A stretch of 64,000 bases of DNA, from contig NZ_BCWP01000023.1 of NCBI RefSeq assembly GCF_001592265.1, forward strand, positions 1-64,000, written 5' to 3'. Source of the DNA: Curvibacter delicatus NBRC 14919. Lineage in GTDB: Bacteria; Pseudomonadota; Gammaproteobacteria; Burkholderiales; Burkholderiaceae_C. Every line of letters starts with the position of its first letter. Position 1 is the stretch's first letter. Positions 7,559-15,286 of the stretch are shown here, piece by piece. Under the pieces are notes generated by a model. That model saw nothing but the letters and a program-made list of their open reading frames with translations, was not told where the DNA came from and ran no database searches. The translations under genes and the position numbers were made by a program.

Positions 7559-9181
7559 ATGATGAGCCGATACCGCCGTTTTCTGAGCTCAATGTTGCCT
7601 ACCCAGTCTCGCGCTACCGCCCCCGACCGTCGCAAACTGCTCAAGCTGGCGGCTGCCGCGGCCGGCACCTTGTGGCTACCCCGTAGCGCCTGGAGCCAGC
7701 CGCGCTGGCCGCGCGATCCCTTTGCGCTGGGCGTGGCCAGCGGTTCGCCGGCGCACGATTCGGTGGTGCTGTGGACGCGCCTGTTGCCGGGTGAACCCTT
7801 GCATGGCCCGGTCACGCTGCGCTGGGAAGTGGCGCATGACGAGGGTTTCAGCCGGCTGGCCCGCAGTGGCCAGGTGCAGGCACTGCCGGAGCTGGCCCAT
7901 GCGGTACACGCCGAAGTCACGGGGCTGGCGCCGGACCGCTGGTATTTCTACCGGTTCATGGCCGGTGATGCCGTCAGCCCCACAGGCCGGACACGAACTT
8001 TCCCGGCCCCTGACGCCAACCCCGGCCGGCTGCGGCTGGGTTATGCCTCCTGCCAACGCTGGGAGCATGGTTTCTACAGCGCTTGGCACCACATGCGCGC
8101 CGAGGACCTGGACGCCGTGCTGTTCCTGGGCGACTACATCTACGAGTACCCGGGGGCTGTCAATGCCGTGCGTTCCGTGACAGGAGGCTGGGTGCTGACG
8201 CTGGATGACTACCGCCAGCGTTATGCCTTGCACAAGAGCGACGCCAATCTGCAGGCCATGCATGCGGTATGTCCTTGGCTCGTGACCTGGGATGATCATG
8301 AGGTGCAGAACGATTACGCGGGCCTGCAAGAGGGCAATGGTGTTCTCGGCATGGGTACGGTGCCGGACTTCGCGGCCCGCCGTGCAGCGGCCTACCAGGC
8401 CTATTACGAGCACATGCCGCTCAGGGCTTCGGTGCTGACGCAGGCGCTGGCCGGGCTGGCGAGAGGGGCTGAGATGCGCATCTACCGGCAGGTGCCGTTT
8501 GGCCGGCTGGCCTCCCTTTATTTGCTCGACGCACGGCAGTACCGCGATCGCCAGCCCTGCCTGAAAGACGGCAAACCAGGCGGCAGCCTGGTCGATCCGG
8601 CGCACTGCGCCGACTGGGGCGATCCGCAGCGCAGCTACCTGGGGCGTGAACAAGAGCTGTGGCTCAATGACGCACTGGCCCGTTCCGGCGGCCGCTGGAA
8701 CGTGATCGGGCAGCAGACGCTGTTGGGCATGCGCGACGCACGTCCTGGGCCGGGACAACGCCTGTGGAACGATGGCTGGGACGGTTATGCGGCTGCCCGT
8801 ACCCGCTTGACCGATACGTTACGCCACAAGCATGTGGCCAACCCGGTGGTGTTGGGCGGTGATGTGCACGAGAACTGGGTCGGCCACATCAAGGCGGACT
8901 ACGCCGACGCCGCCAGTCCGAGTGTGGGTGTGGAGTTCTGCGGCACCAGCATTACTTCGCGCGCGGGCGGCGTGGCCCAGGTGGCCGAACGCCTGGCTGA
9001 GAATCCGCATTTCGTTTTTGCCGATGCGCAGTACCGCGGCTACGGCGTGGTGGAATTCACACCGGCCCAACTCAGCACCACACTGCGCGCCGTGGAGGAT
9101 GTAACCAACCCGGCCTCAGGCGTCAAAACCCTTGCGCGTTTTGCCGTGGCGTCCGGGCGCCCGGTGATCGAGCGTGCTTAG
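7559..9181 (+). CDS. phoD: Tat-exported alkaline phosphatase D
   Basis: A 540-residue PhoD-family phosphodiesterase/phosphatase. A twin-arginine-type signal DRRKLLKLAAAAAG lies near residue 25, so it should be exported folded to the periplasm. The PhoD N-domain follows (DPFALGVASGSPAHDSVVLWTRL), then metallophosphatase motifs LFLGDYIYEYPG, TWDDHEVQNDY and GGDVHENWVGH, which supply Asp/His ligands for the metal centre. Start choice is uncertain: ATGs at 7490, 7559, 7562 and 7592 are in frame. A single CTGTCAA half-site of a PhoB-type box is at 7524-7530; the second half is poor. It converges with the PhnD-like gene with only 3 bp between stops. Confidence 0.9.
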   Translation: MMSRYRRFLSSMLPTQSRATAPDRRKLLKLAAAAAGTLWLPRSAWSQPRWPRDPFALGVASGSPAHDSVVLWTRLLPGEPLHGPVTLRWEVAHDEGFSRLARSGQVQALPELAHAVHAEVTGLAPDRWYFYRFMAGDAVSPTGRTRTFPAPDANPGRLRLGYASCQRWEHGFYSAWHHMRAEDLDAVLFLGDYIYEYPGAVNAVRSVTGGWVLTLDDYRQRYALHKSDANLQAMHAVCPWLVTWDDHEVQNDYAGLQEGNGVLGMGTVPDFAARRAAAYQAYYEHMPLRASVLTQALAGLARGAEMRIYRQVPFGRLASLYLLDARQYRDRQPCLKDGKPGGSLVDPAHCADWGDPQRSYLGREQELWLNDALARSGGRWNVIGQQTLLGMRDARPGPGQRLWNDGWDGYAAARTRLTDTLRHKHVANPVVLGGDVHENWVGHIKADYADAASPSVGVEFCGTSITSRAGGVAQVAERLAENPHFVFADAQYRGYGVVEFTPAQLSTTLRAVEDVTNPASGVKTLARFAVASGRPVIERA

Positions 9182-9184
9182 GGC

Positions 9185-9997
9185 TCAGAGACCGAGCCAG
9201 AGGATGAGCTTTTTTTCCTGCTCGTCGGACGGCGCGACAAAGCCTTTGTAGCCCGAGGCGGCCAGGGCCCGGCGGCCAGGCTCGGTCTGGTCAAGCCCCA
9301 GCAGGGCATCACGCAGCACATTGGCAACAGAGGGGTCGAGTCGGGGGGAGGCAATCCACTGCTTGATGGGCATGGGGCGCGATTCGGCGCAGGTCTTGCC
9401 CCCTTTGTCTTTCCATGCCTTGATCACGCTGCCGGAGGCGGTGGCGCCATAGGCCGCAAAGCCGTTTTCGACATAGAAGGGCACGGCATCCTGGTAGCGC
9501 GTGGTCTGCAGTTTCACGTCGCTTGGTTTCAGCCTGTGCTCGGCCAGCATGGCGCGCGTCATGACGGCCGTGATGGAGTCTGGATCCGGTGTGACGAAAG
9601 CCTTGCCGCTCACCATGGCCCAGTCCTGGATCGGCTGCGGCTCCTTGCACAGCAGGGAAACCTTGTACTCGGTATAGCCGCTGGTCCAGGCCACGGCCTT
9701 GAAGCCGTTGCCCTTGATGGCTTCGAAGGCGATGTGGGAGGGGTGGATGAACGCCAGGTCCAGCTGACCTTTCTTCAGGGCGTCGCGCAGACCGTTGTAG
9801 CTGCTGATGACCTGCACCTTGACGGGCTGACGGGTCGCAGTACCCAGTACCTTGGCAATGGCGTCAAAGCGGGCTTCGATTTCGTTGTCGGTGGCGCGAT
9901 AGGTCACGCCCTCCGTAACCCCAATGACCAGGGCCTGGGCTGAAATCAAAGCGCCACAGGCCAGAACTGCTGCAACGATACGCGCAAACAACTTCAT
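9185..9997 (-). CDS. PhnD-like periplasmic phosphate/phosphonate-binding protein
   Basis: A 270-residue type-2 periplasmic binding protein of the phosphate/phosphite/phosphonate PhnD group. A signal peptide covers residues 1-21 (MKLFARIVAAVLACGALISA). The mature part begins LVIGVTEGVTYRATDNEIEA. Diagnostic motifs are SSYNGLRDALKKGQLDLAFIHPSH and AVMTRAMLAEHRL. The ATG at 9997 has GGGGAG upstream; a longer frame to 10093 is spurious. No PhnC or PhnE transport genes lie nearby, so it is an orphan binding protein. It could serve a distant transporter or act as a sensor. The ligand cannot be read from the sequence. Confidence 0.8.
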   Translation of the reverse strand: MKLFARIVAAVLACGALISAQALVIGVTEGVTYRATDNEIEARFDAIAKVLGTATRQPVKVQVISSYNGLRDALKKGQLDLAFIHPSHIAFEAIKGNGFKAVAWTSGYTEYKVSLLCKEPQPIQDWAMVSGKAFVTPDPDSITAVMTRAMLAEHRLKPSDVKLQTTRYQDAVPFYVENGFAAYGATASGSVIKAWKDKGGKTCAESRPMPIKQWIASPRLDPSVANVLRDALLGLDQTEPGRRALAASGYKGFVAPSDEQEKKLILWLGL

Positions 9998-10208
9998 CAC
10001 GAACTCCCCAGAATCAAGAGGTTTGGAAACGCAAGATGGTTTGCAGGACAGTGTAGCTTCAGAAGTTCCGGGCCCCCACAGACGCAGGCGCATGCGGGCT
10101 TCGGAGATGTAACCAGCTTCGGCAAAGCGGATGCGACCCTGCGCCTCCAGCGCGATGAAGGCGGAGGTCAGGCCAGAGCCGCCGCCCGCACATGGCAGGG
10201 CGCCCGTC
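9998..10208. other. Gap between phnD-like gene and serB
   Basis: These 211 bases hold the upstream region of the phnD-like gene. From 10094 to about 10190 the minus strand reads as plausible protein in the phnD frame (for example ALEAQGRIRFAEAGY), but there is no start codon with a ribosome binding site and no recognisable product. It may be a worn gene remnant; I make no gene call. Confidence 0.3.
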
Positions 10209-10934
10209 TTACCTCAGGATCTCGAGCAGGCGGTCGAGACCGCCGCTGTTGATGGCAACCATGGCCTGTTCGCGCACCTTGGGTTTGGCATGGTAGGCCA
10301 CCGAGAGGCCGGCTTCGCCCATCATGGGCAGGTCGTTCGCGCCATCGCCCATGGCAATGGCCTGCTGCGGGCTGATGCCCATCTGCTCGCAGGTCTGCAG
10401 CAGCATGCGGCGCTTTTCAGCGCCGTCGCAGATGTCGCCCCAGGACTGGTCGACCAGGCGGCCGGTCAGCATGCCGCAGTTCGGGCCGCTCTCGATCTCC
10501 AGGACGTTGGAGCGGGTGAAATCGATGCCCAACCGGTCGCGCACGCGGTCGGTGAAAAAGGTGAAGCCGCCGCTGACCAGCAGCACCTTCATGCCGACGG
10601 CCTTGCAGGCAGCAATCAGCTCGGCTGCGCCGGGGTTGAGCTGCAGACGCTCGCGGTACACCGACTCCATGTCGGCCACCGTCACACCCTTGAGCAAGGC
10701 AACACGGCGGCGCAGGCTTTCCTTGAAGTCGCTTATCTCGCCGCGCATGGCGGCTTCGGTGATGGCCGCCACTTCGGTCTTGCGGCCGACGGTATCGGCA
10801 ATTTCATCCACACATTCGATGTTGATGAGAGTGGAGTCCATGTCGAAGGCGATCAGCTTGAAGTCCTGGAGCTTCAGCGGAGGCGTGAAGCCCCGGACCG
10901 TGAGGCCGGAAGCGAATTCGGTGGCAGGGGTCAT
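10209..10934 (-). CDS. serB: Phosphoserine phosphatase
   Basis: A 241-residue HAD-superfamily enzyme for the last step of serine biosynthesis, hydrolysing O-phosphoserine to serine. It carries motif I FDMDSTLINIECVDEIAD (nucleophile Asp about residue 31), motif II SGGFTFF, a motif III lysine in HAKPKV downstream of motif IV GDGANDLPM. The cap segment SDFKESLRRRVALLKG is typical of SerB. It lacks the N-terminal ACT-like domain present in longer SerB proteins such as that of E. coli, so it is the short form. The DUF4405 gene ends 13 bp upstream on the same strand, so they may be co-transcribed. Confidence 0.92.
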   Translation of the reverse strand: MTPATEFASGLTVRGFTPPLKLQDFKLIAFDMDSTLINIECVDEIADTVGRKTEVAAITEAAMRGEISDFKESLRRRVALLKGVTVADMESVYRERLQLNPGAAELIAACKAVGMKVLLVSGGFTFFTDRVRDRLGIDFTRSNVLEIESGPNCGMLTGRLVDQSWGDICDGAEKRRMLLQTCEQMGISPQQAIAMGDGANDLPMMGEAGLSVAYHAKPKVREQAMVAINSGGLDRLLEILR

Positions 10935-10946
10935 GGTGGTAATAAG

Positions 10947-11447
10947 TCAGGGTTGGTTGGGAGGGATGAGTCGGTTGAGGATCTGCATTTGACGACGTGT
11001 GTCGCTACCCACAAGATCCTGCAGGGACTGCTGGTCGCTGGAGGTGGTGAACCCGGCGGCCGAGAGCTTGCTGTGCAGTTCTTCGGTGCTGATGCCGGCT
11101 ACCTGGGCCAGCACCGGCAAGGGCGCGCGCGCCAGTGCCTGCACAGGGCCGACGAACGGCGGTTTGGACGTCTTGGTGGCCGGGATAAAGCTCAGGACCA
11201 GCAGGGCCACGAAAGCCAGAATGACCCAGCGGCCGGTGGCCGTGAGGAAATAACGTTTGAACGCTGTCAGGTTGAGCAAGACATGCAGGCACACGCCAGC
11301 CAGCATGGCCCAGCTCAGCCATTCGTGGGCAAGCTTGTTCAGTCCGGTGTCGAGATGGAAGAACATCAGCACGCCGGTGACAGCGGACAGCAGGAAGGCG
11401 CCGATGACGAGCGGCGTGATCCAGGGGCGATGCGGGTTGAGGTTCAT
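10947..11447 (-). CDS. DUF4405-type membrane protein
   Basis: A 166-residue protein with three membrane helices (about residues 11-30, 44-62 and 75-93). Histidines in MFFHLDTGLNKLAHEWLSW and GVCLHVLLNLTAFKRYF resemble the haem-coordinating pattern of DUF4405 and cytochrome b561-like membrane proteins. A soluble C-terminal part of about 70 residues follows (QVAGISTEELHSKLSAAG), which reads like a small helical domain. Haem binding is inferred from the histidine placement and is not certain. It is just upstream of serB on the same strand. Confidence 0.65.
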   Translation of the reverse strand: MNLNPHRPWITPLVIGAFLLSAVTGVLMFFHLDTGLNKLAHEWLSWAMLAGVCLHVLLNLTAFKRYFLTATGRWVILAFVALLVLSFIPATKTSKPPFVGPVQALARAPLPVLAQVAGISTEELHSKLSAAGFTTSSDQQSLQDLVGSDTRRQMQILNRLIPPNQP

Positions 11448-11573
11448 GAGTGGTGTCCTTCAAGGGTTGATAGCCGTCTTAGTGTCTCGAAGGCAGTTGA
11501 AGAAAACCATGGTTTGCATGAACGGTGGGTAAAGCAGATGCGCTGGGGGCATGGGGCTTGATCTGGCGCAAAC

Positions 11574-14500
11574 TCAGGCTGCTTGTTTGTCCGCGAGCGG
11601 CTGGCCCAGGGATCGCAGCACGTCGCGCACCAGGTGCGCACGTGATTTCGGGTCGGGCAGCTCGCGCTCGATGCGCAGCTTTTCGTTGCCGGCCAGTTTG
11701 ATGTGGCGGTTCTTCTGGATCAGTTCGATCACGCGCATGCCGTCGATTGGCGCATCCTTCCGGAAGGTGATGGTGATCAGGTGCGGTGCGGCATCGACCT
11801 TGACCACGCCATAGGGCTTGGCAATCACGCGCAGGCGGTGCACGTCGATTAGCGTCTGCGTCTGGGCAGGCAGTTTGCCGAAACGGTCGACGATTTCCTC
11901 CATCAGGGCATCAATCTGCTCGGTGGTCTTGGCGGTGGCCAGCTTCTTGTAGAAACTCAGGCGCATGTGCACGTCGCCGCAGTAGTCGTCGGGCAGCAGG
12001 GCCGGCGCATGCAGGTTGATGTCGGTGGTGGCGCTCATCGGCGCCAGCAAATCGGGCTCCTTGCCGTCCTTCAGGCTGCGCACGGCCTCGCTCAGCATCT
12101 CGTTGTAGAGCTGGAATCCCACTTCCAGCATGTTGCCGCTCTGGTTTTCGCCCAGCACCTCGCCAGCGCCGCGGATTTCCAGGTCGTGCATGGCGAGGTA
12201 GAAGCCGGAGCCGAGTTCCTCCATCTGCTGGATCGCGTCCAGTCGCTGCGCCGCCTGCTTGGTCAGGCCATCCTTGTCGGGCACCATCAGGTAGGCATAG
12301 GCCTGGTGGTGGCTGCGGCCGACACGACCGCGCAGCTGGTGCAGCTGTGCCAGGCCGAACTTGTCGGCACGGCTCATGACGATGGTGTTGGCTGTCGGCA
12401 CGTCGATGCCGGTCTCAATGATGGTGGAGCACAGCAGCAGGTTGTAGCGCTGGGCCACGAAGTCGCGCATCACGGCCTCCAGCTGGCGCTCGGGCATCTG
12501 GCCGTGTGCCACGGCAATGCGTGCTTCCGGCAGCAATTCTTCCAGCTTGGCGCGGCGGTTTTCGATCGTTTCCACCTCGTTGTGCAGGAAGTAGACCTGG
12601 CCGCCGCGCTTCAATTCGCGCAGCACGGCCTCGCGGATGACGCCATTGCCTTCGGTCCGCACAAAGGTCTTGATGGCCAGGCGCCGCTGCGGTGCGGTCG
12701 CGATCACACTCAGGTCGCGCAGCCCCTCCAGTGCCATGCCCAGCGTGCGCGGGATGGGGGTGGCGGTTAGCGTCAGCACATCCACCTCGGCGCGCAGTGC
12801 CTTCATGGCTTCCTTGTGACGCACGCCAAAGCGGTGCTCCTCGTCGATGATGAGCAGGCCCAGGTTCTTGAAATGCGTGTCGGGGCTCAGCAGCTTGTGG
12901 GTGCCGACGACGATGTCGATGGTGCCGTCGGCGATGCCCTTCATGGCGGCCGTGATTTCCTTGGCCGAACGAAAACGGCTCATCTCCGCCACCTTCACCG
13001 GCCATTTGCTGAAGCGGTCTGCCAGCGTCTGGTAGTGCTGTTCAGCCAGCAGCGTGGTCGGCGCCAGGAAGGCCACCTGCCGCCCGCCGGTGACGGCGAT
13101 GAAGGCGGCGCGCAGCGCCACCTCGGTCTTGCCGAAGCCGACGTCGCCGCATACGAGCCGGTCCATCGGGCGCGGCGAAATCATGTCCTGGATCACCGCG
13201 TGGATGGCGGCGCGCTGATCGGCTGTTTCTTCGAAGCCGAAATCGTTGGCGAACACCTCGTAGTCCTTGGCCGAGAAGCGGAACGGGTGGCCTTCGCGCG
13301 CGGCACGGCGGGCGTAGATGTTGAGCAGCTCGGCTGCGGCGTCGCGGATCTGCTCGGCCGCGCGGCGCTTGGCCTTTTCCCACTGGCCGGAGCCCAGCCG
13401 GTGCAGCGGCGCCTCGTCGGCGCTGACGCCGGTGTAGCGGCTGATCAACTGCAGCTGGCTGACCGGCACGTAGAGCACGGCCTTGTCGGCGTATTCGAGG
13501 TGCAGGAACTCCTGCATCTCGGGTGTGCCATCGTCCTGCAATTGGCCCACGCTCATGTTGACCAGGCCACGGTAGCGGCCGATGCCGTGCGCAGAATGCA
13601 CCACCGGGTCGCCCACATTGAGTTCGGACAGGTCCTTGATCAGCGCCTCGACGTCGCTGACCTGTTCCTGCTTCTTGCGCCGGCGCGTGGTGGGGCCGGC
13701 GGCGAACAGCTCGGTCTCGGTGATGAAGTCCAGCCCTTCATCGAGCCAGCCAAAGCCGCTGGTCAGGGCCGCGGTGGCGATGCCGACCTTTTCCTCGCTG
13801 GCCAGGAATTCCTGCAGTGAATCGAAGGCTGGCGGAATCAGGCTGCTGGCGCGCAGGAAGTCGAGCAGGCTTTCGCGCCGGCCGTCGCTTTCAGCCAGCA
13901 GCAGCACGCGGTGCTGCGTGTTGCGGATGTGCGCTTTCAGGCGGGCCAAGGGGTCTTCGGCGCCGCGCACCACCGCCAGTTCCTCCAGTTTCTGGAAGGT
14001 CGCGTCCCAGGCGTGACCCTCGCCGTCGGGCTGTTCGCCGGTGCGCAAGGCCAACTGGGCATGGCTGTTGGCCTGGGCGTAGAACTGCTCGGCATTGAGG
14101 AACAGGGTTTCGGGCGGCAGGGCAGGGCGGTCCGGGTCGCCCTGGGCCAGGCGAAAGCGCTCCTTGGCATCCTGCGAGAAACGCTGGAAGGCCGGTTCCA
14201 GATCGCCATGCAACACCACGGTGGCGTCCGCACCCAGGTAGTCGAACACCGTGGCCGTCTGTTCGAAGAACAGCGGCAGGTAGTACTCGATGCCGGCAGA
14301 GGCCACGCCGTTGCCGATGTCCTTGTAGATGCGGCTCTTGGTCGGGTCGCCTTCGAGCAGCTCGCGCCAACGCTGGCGAAACAGCTTGCGCGCGGCGTCG
14401 TCCATCGGGAATTCGCGTCCGGGCAGCAGGCGCACTTCCGGCACCGGGTAGAGGCTGCGCTGGCTGTCAGGGTCGAAGGTGCGGATGGAGTCGACCTCGT

Positions 14501-15083
14501 TGTCGAACAGGTCTACCCGGTAAGGCACGGCTGAGCCCATGGGAAAGAGGTCGATCAGGCCGCCGCGCACCGCGTATTCGCCGGGGCTGACCACCTGGGT
14601 CACATGGTTGTAGCCTGCCAGCGTCAGCTGGGCCTTGAGCTGCGCTTCATCGAGTGTCTGCTTGACCTTGAACTCGAAGGTGTAGGCGGCCAGAAAGCTC
14701 GGCGGCGCCAGCCGGTACAGCGCGGTGGTGGCCGGGATGACGACCACGTCCGCCGTCTCGTGGCTGTCACCGGAGCGTTTGCCGTGGTTGTACAGGCGCC
14801 AGAGCGTGGCCAGGCGTTCGCTGATCAGGTCCTGATGTGGCGAAAAGGTATCGTAGGGCAGGGTTTCCCAGTCCGGAAACAGCGCACAACGCAGATCGGG
14901 TGCGAAGAAGGCGATTTCCTCAATCAGGCGCTGCGCGTCGGTGGCGTCGGCCGTGACAAGGGCCATGAGCCTGCCGGCGGTTTTTTCGCGTCGTCCCAGC
15001 GAGGCCAGCAGCAAGGCGTCGGCCGAGCCTGCCGGGCGGGTCAGGGTAAAGCGTTTGCCGGTCTGGAGTTTGGGCAGGTCCAT
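11574..15083 (-). CDS. mfd: Transcription-repair coupling factor Mfd
   Basis: An 1169-residue DNA translocase that removes stalled RNA polymerase at lesions and recruits UvrA. The UvrB-homology region occupies about residues 1-450, followed by the RNA polymerase-interacting domain (LNVGDPVVHSAHGIGRYRGL, about residue 495). The helicase core has Walker A GDVGFGKTE, FLAPTTLLAEQH, Walker B DEEHRFG and the motif LTATPIPRTL. Motif VI (QLRGRVGRS) and the C-terminal TRCF domain complete it. The start is taken at ATG 15083 (MDLPKLQTGKRF); the frame stays open to 15149 through a strong hairpin, so the longer version is unlikely. No clear ribosome binding site is seen. Confidence 0.95.
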   Translation of the reverse strand: MDLPKLQTGKRFTLTRPAGSADALLLASLGRREKTAGRLMALVTADATDAQRLIEEIAFFAPDLRCALFPDWETLPYDTFSPHQDLISERLATLWRLYNHGKRSGDSHETADVVVIPATTALYRLAPPSFLAAYTFEFKVKQTLDEAQLKAQLTLAGYNHVTQVVSPGEYAVRGGLIDLFPMGSAVPYRVDLFDNEVDSIRTFDPDSQRSLYPVPEVRLLPGREFPMDDAARKLFRQRWRELLEGDPTKSRIYKDIGNGVASAGIEYYLPLFFEQTATVFDYLGADATVVLHGDLEPAFQRFSQDAKERFRLAQGDPDRPALPPETLFLNAEQFYAQANSHAQLALRTGEQPDGEGHAWDATFQKLEELAVVRGAEDPLARLKAHIRNTQHRVLLLAESDGRRESLLDFLRASSLIPPAFDSLQEFLASEEKVGIATAALTSGFGWLDEGLDFITETELFAAGPTTRRRKKQEQVSDVEALIKDLSELNVGDPVVHSAHGIGRYRGLVNMSVGQLQDDGTPEMQEFLHLEYADKAVLYVPVSQLQLISRYTGVSADEAPLHRLGSGQWEKAKRRAAEQIRDAAAELLNIYARRAAREGHPFRFSAKDYEVFANDFGFEETADQRAAIHAVIQDMISPRPMDRLVCGDVGFGKTEVALRAAFIAVTGGRQVAFLAPTTLLAEQHYQTLADRFSKWPVKVAEMSRFRSAKEITAAMKGIADGTIDIVVGTHKLLSPDTHFKNLGLLIIDEEHRFGVRHKEAMKALRAEVDVLTLTATPIPRTLGMALEGLRDLSVIATAPQRRLAIKTFVRTEGNGVIREAVLRELKRGGQVYFLHNEVETIENRRAKLEELLPEARIAVAHGQMPERQLEAVMRDFVAQRYNLLLCSTIIETGIDVPTANTIVMSRADKFGLAQLHQLRGRVGRSHHQAYAYLMVPDKDGLTKQAAQRLDAIQQMEELGSGFYLAMHDLEIRGAGEVLGENQSGNMLEVGFQLYNEMLSEAVRSLKDGKEPDLLAPMSATTDINLHAPALLPDDYCGDVHMRLSFYKKLATAKTTEQIDALMEEIVDRFGKLPAQTQTLIDVHRLRVIAKPYGVVKVDAAPHLITITFRKDAPIDGMRVIELIQKNRHIKLAGNEKLRIERELPDPKSRAHLVRDVLRSLGQPLADKQAA

Positions 15084-15089
15084 CAGGGA

Positions 15090-15132
15090 TACAAATAGAA
15101 AACACCCCCCGGTGCATGGAGCGGGGGGTGTT
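15090..15132 (-). promoter_or_regulatory. Terminator-like hairpin in the mfd leader
   Basis: AACACCCCCCG at 15101-15111 and CGGGGGGTGTT at 15122-15132 form a perfect 11-bp stem with a 10-base loop. Read on the minus strand the stem is followed by TTTTCTATTTG and then, about 18 bases on, the mfd ATG. This has the form of an intrinsic terminator or attenuator directly before mfd. No minus-strand gene lies upstream to need a terminator, because the next gene, at 15287, runs the other way. Confidence 0.55.
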
Positions 15133-15286
15133 GAAAGACGATCTGGCAAGATTTTACTTGGAGCTTGCTCGGCAGTTCGGTTGTTCTCCGGGCTTGATCC
15201 AAAGATAAAATGATAAAAATGGCAGACTGCGATAAAGCGCTATAAAGACATTGGCCCAGGCGGACAATGACGGAGCAGGATTTGAT

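Noticed and set aside
10131-11561. 476-codon plus-strand frame opposite serB and the DUF4405 gene
   Set aside because: Antisense shadow of two well-supported genes, with no recognisable motif.
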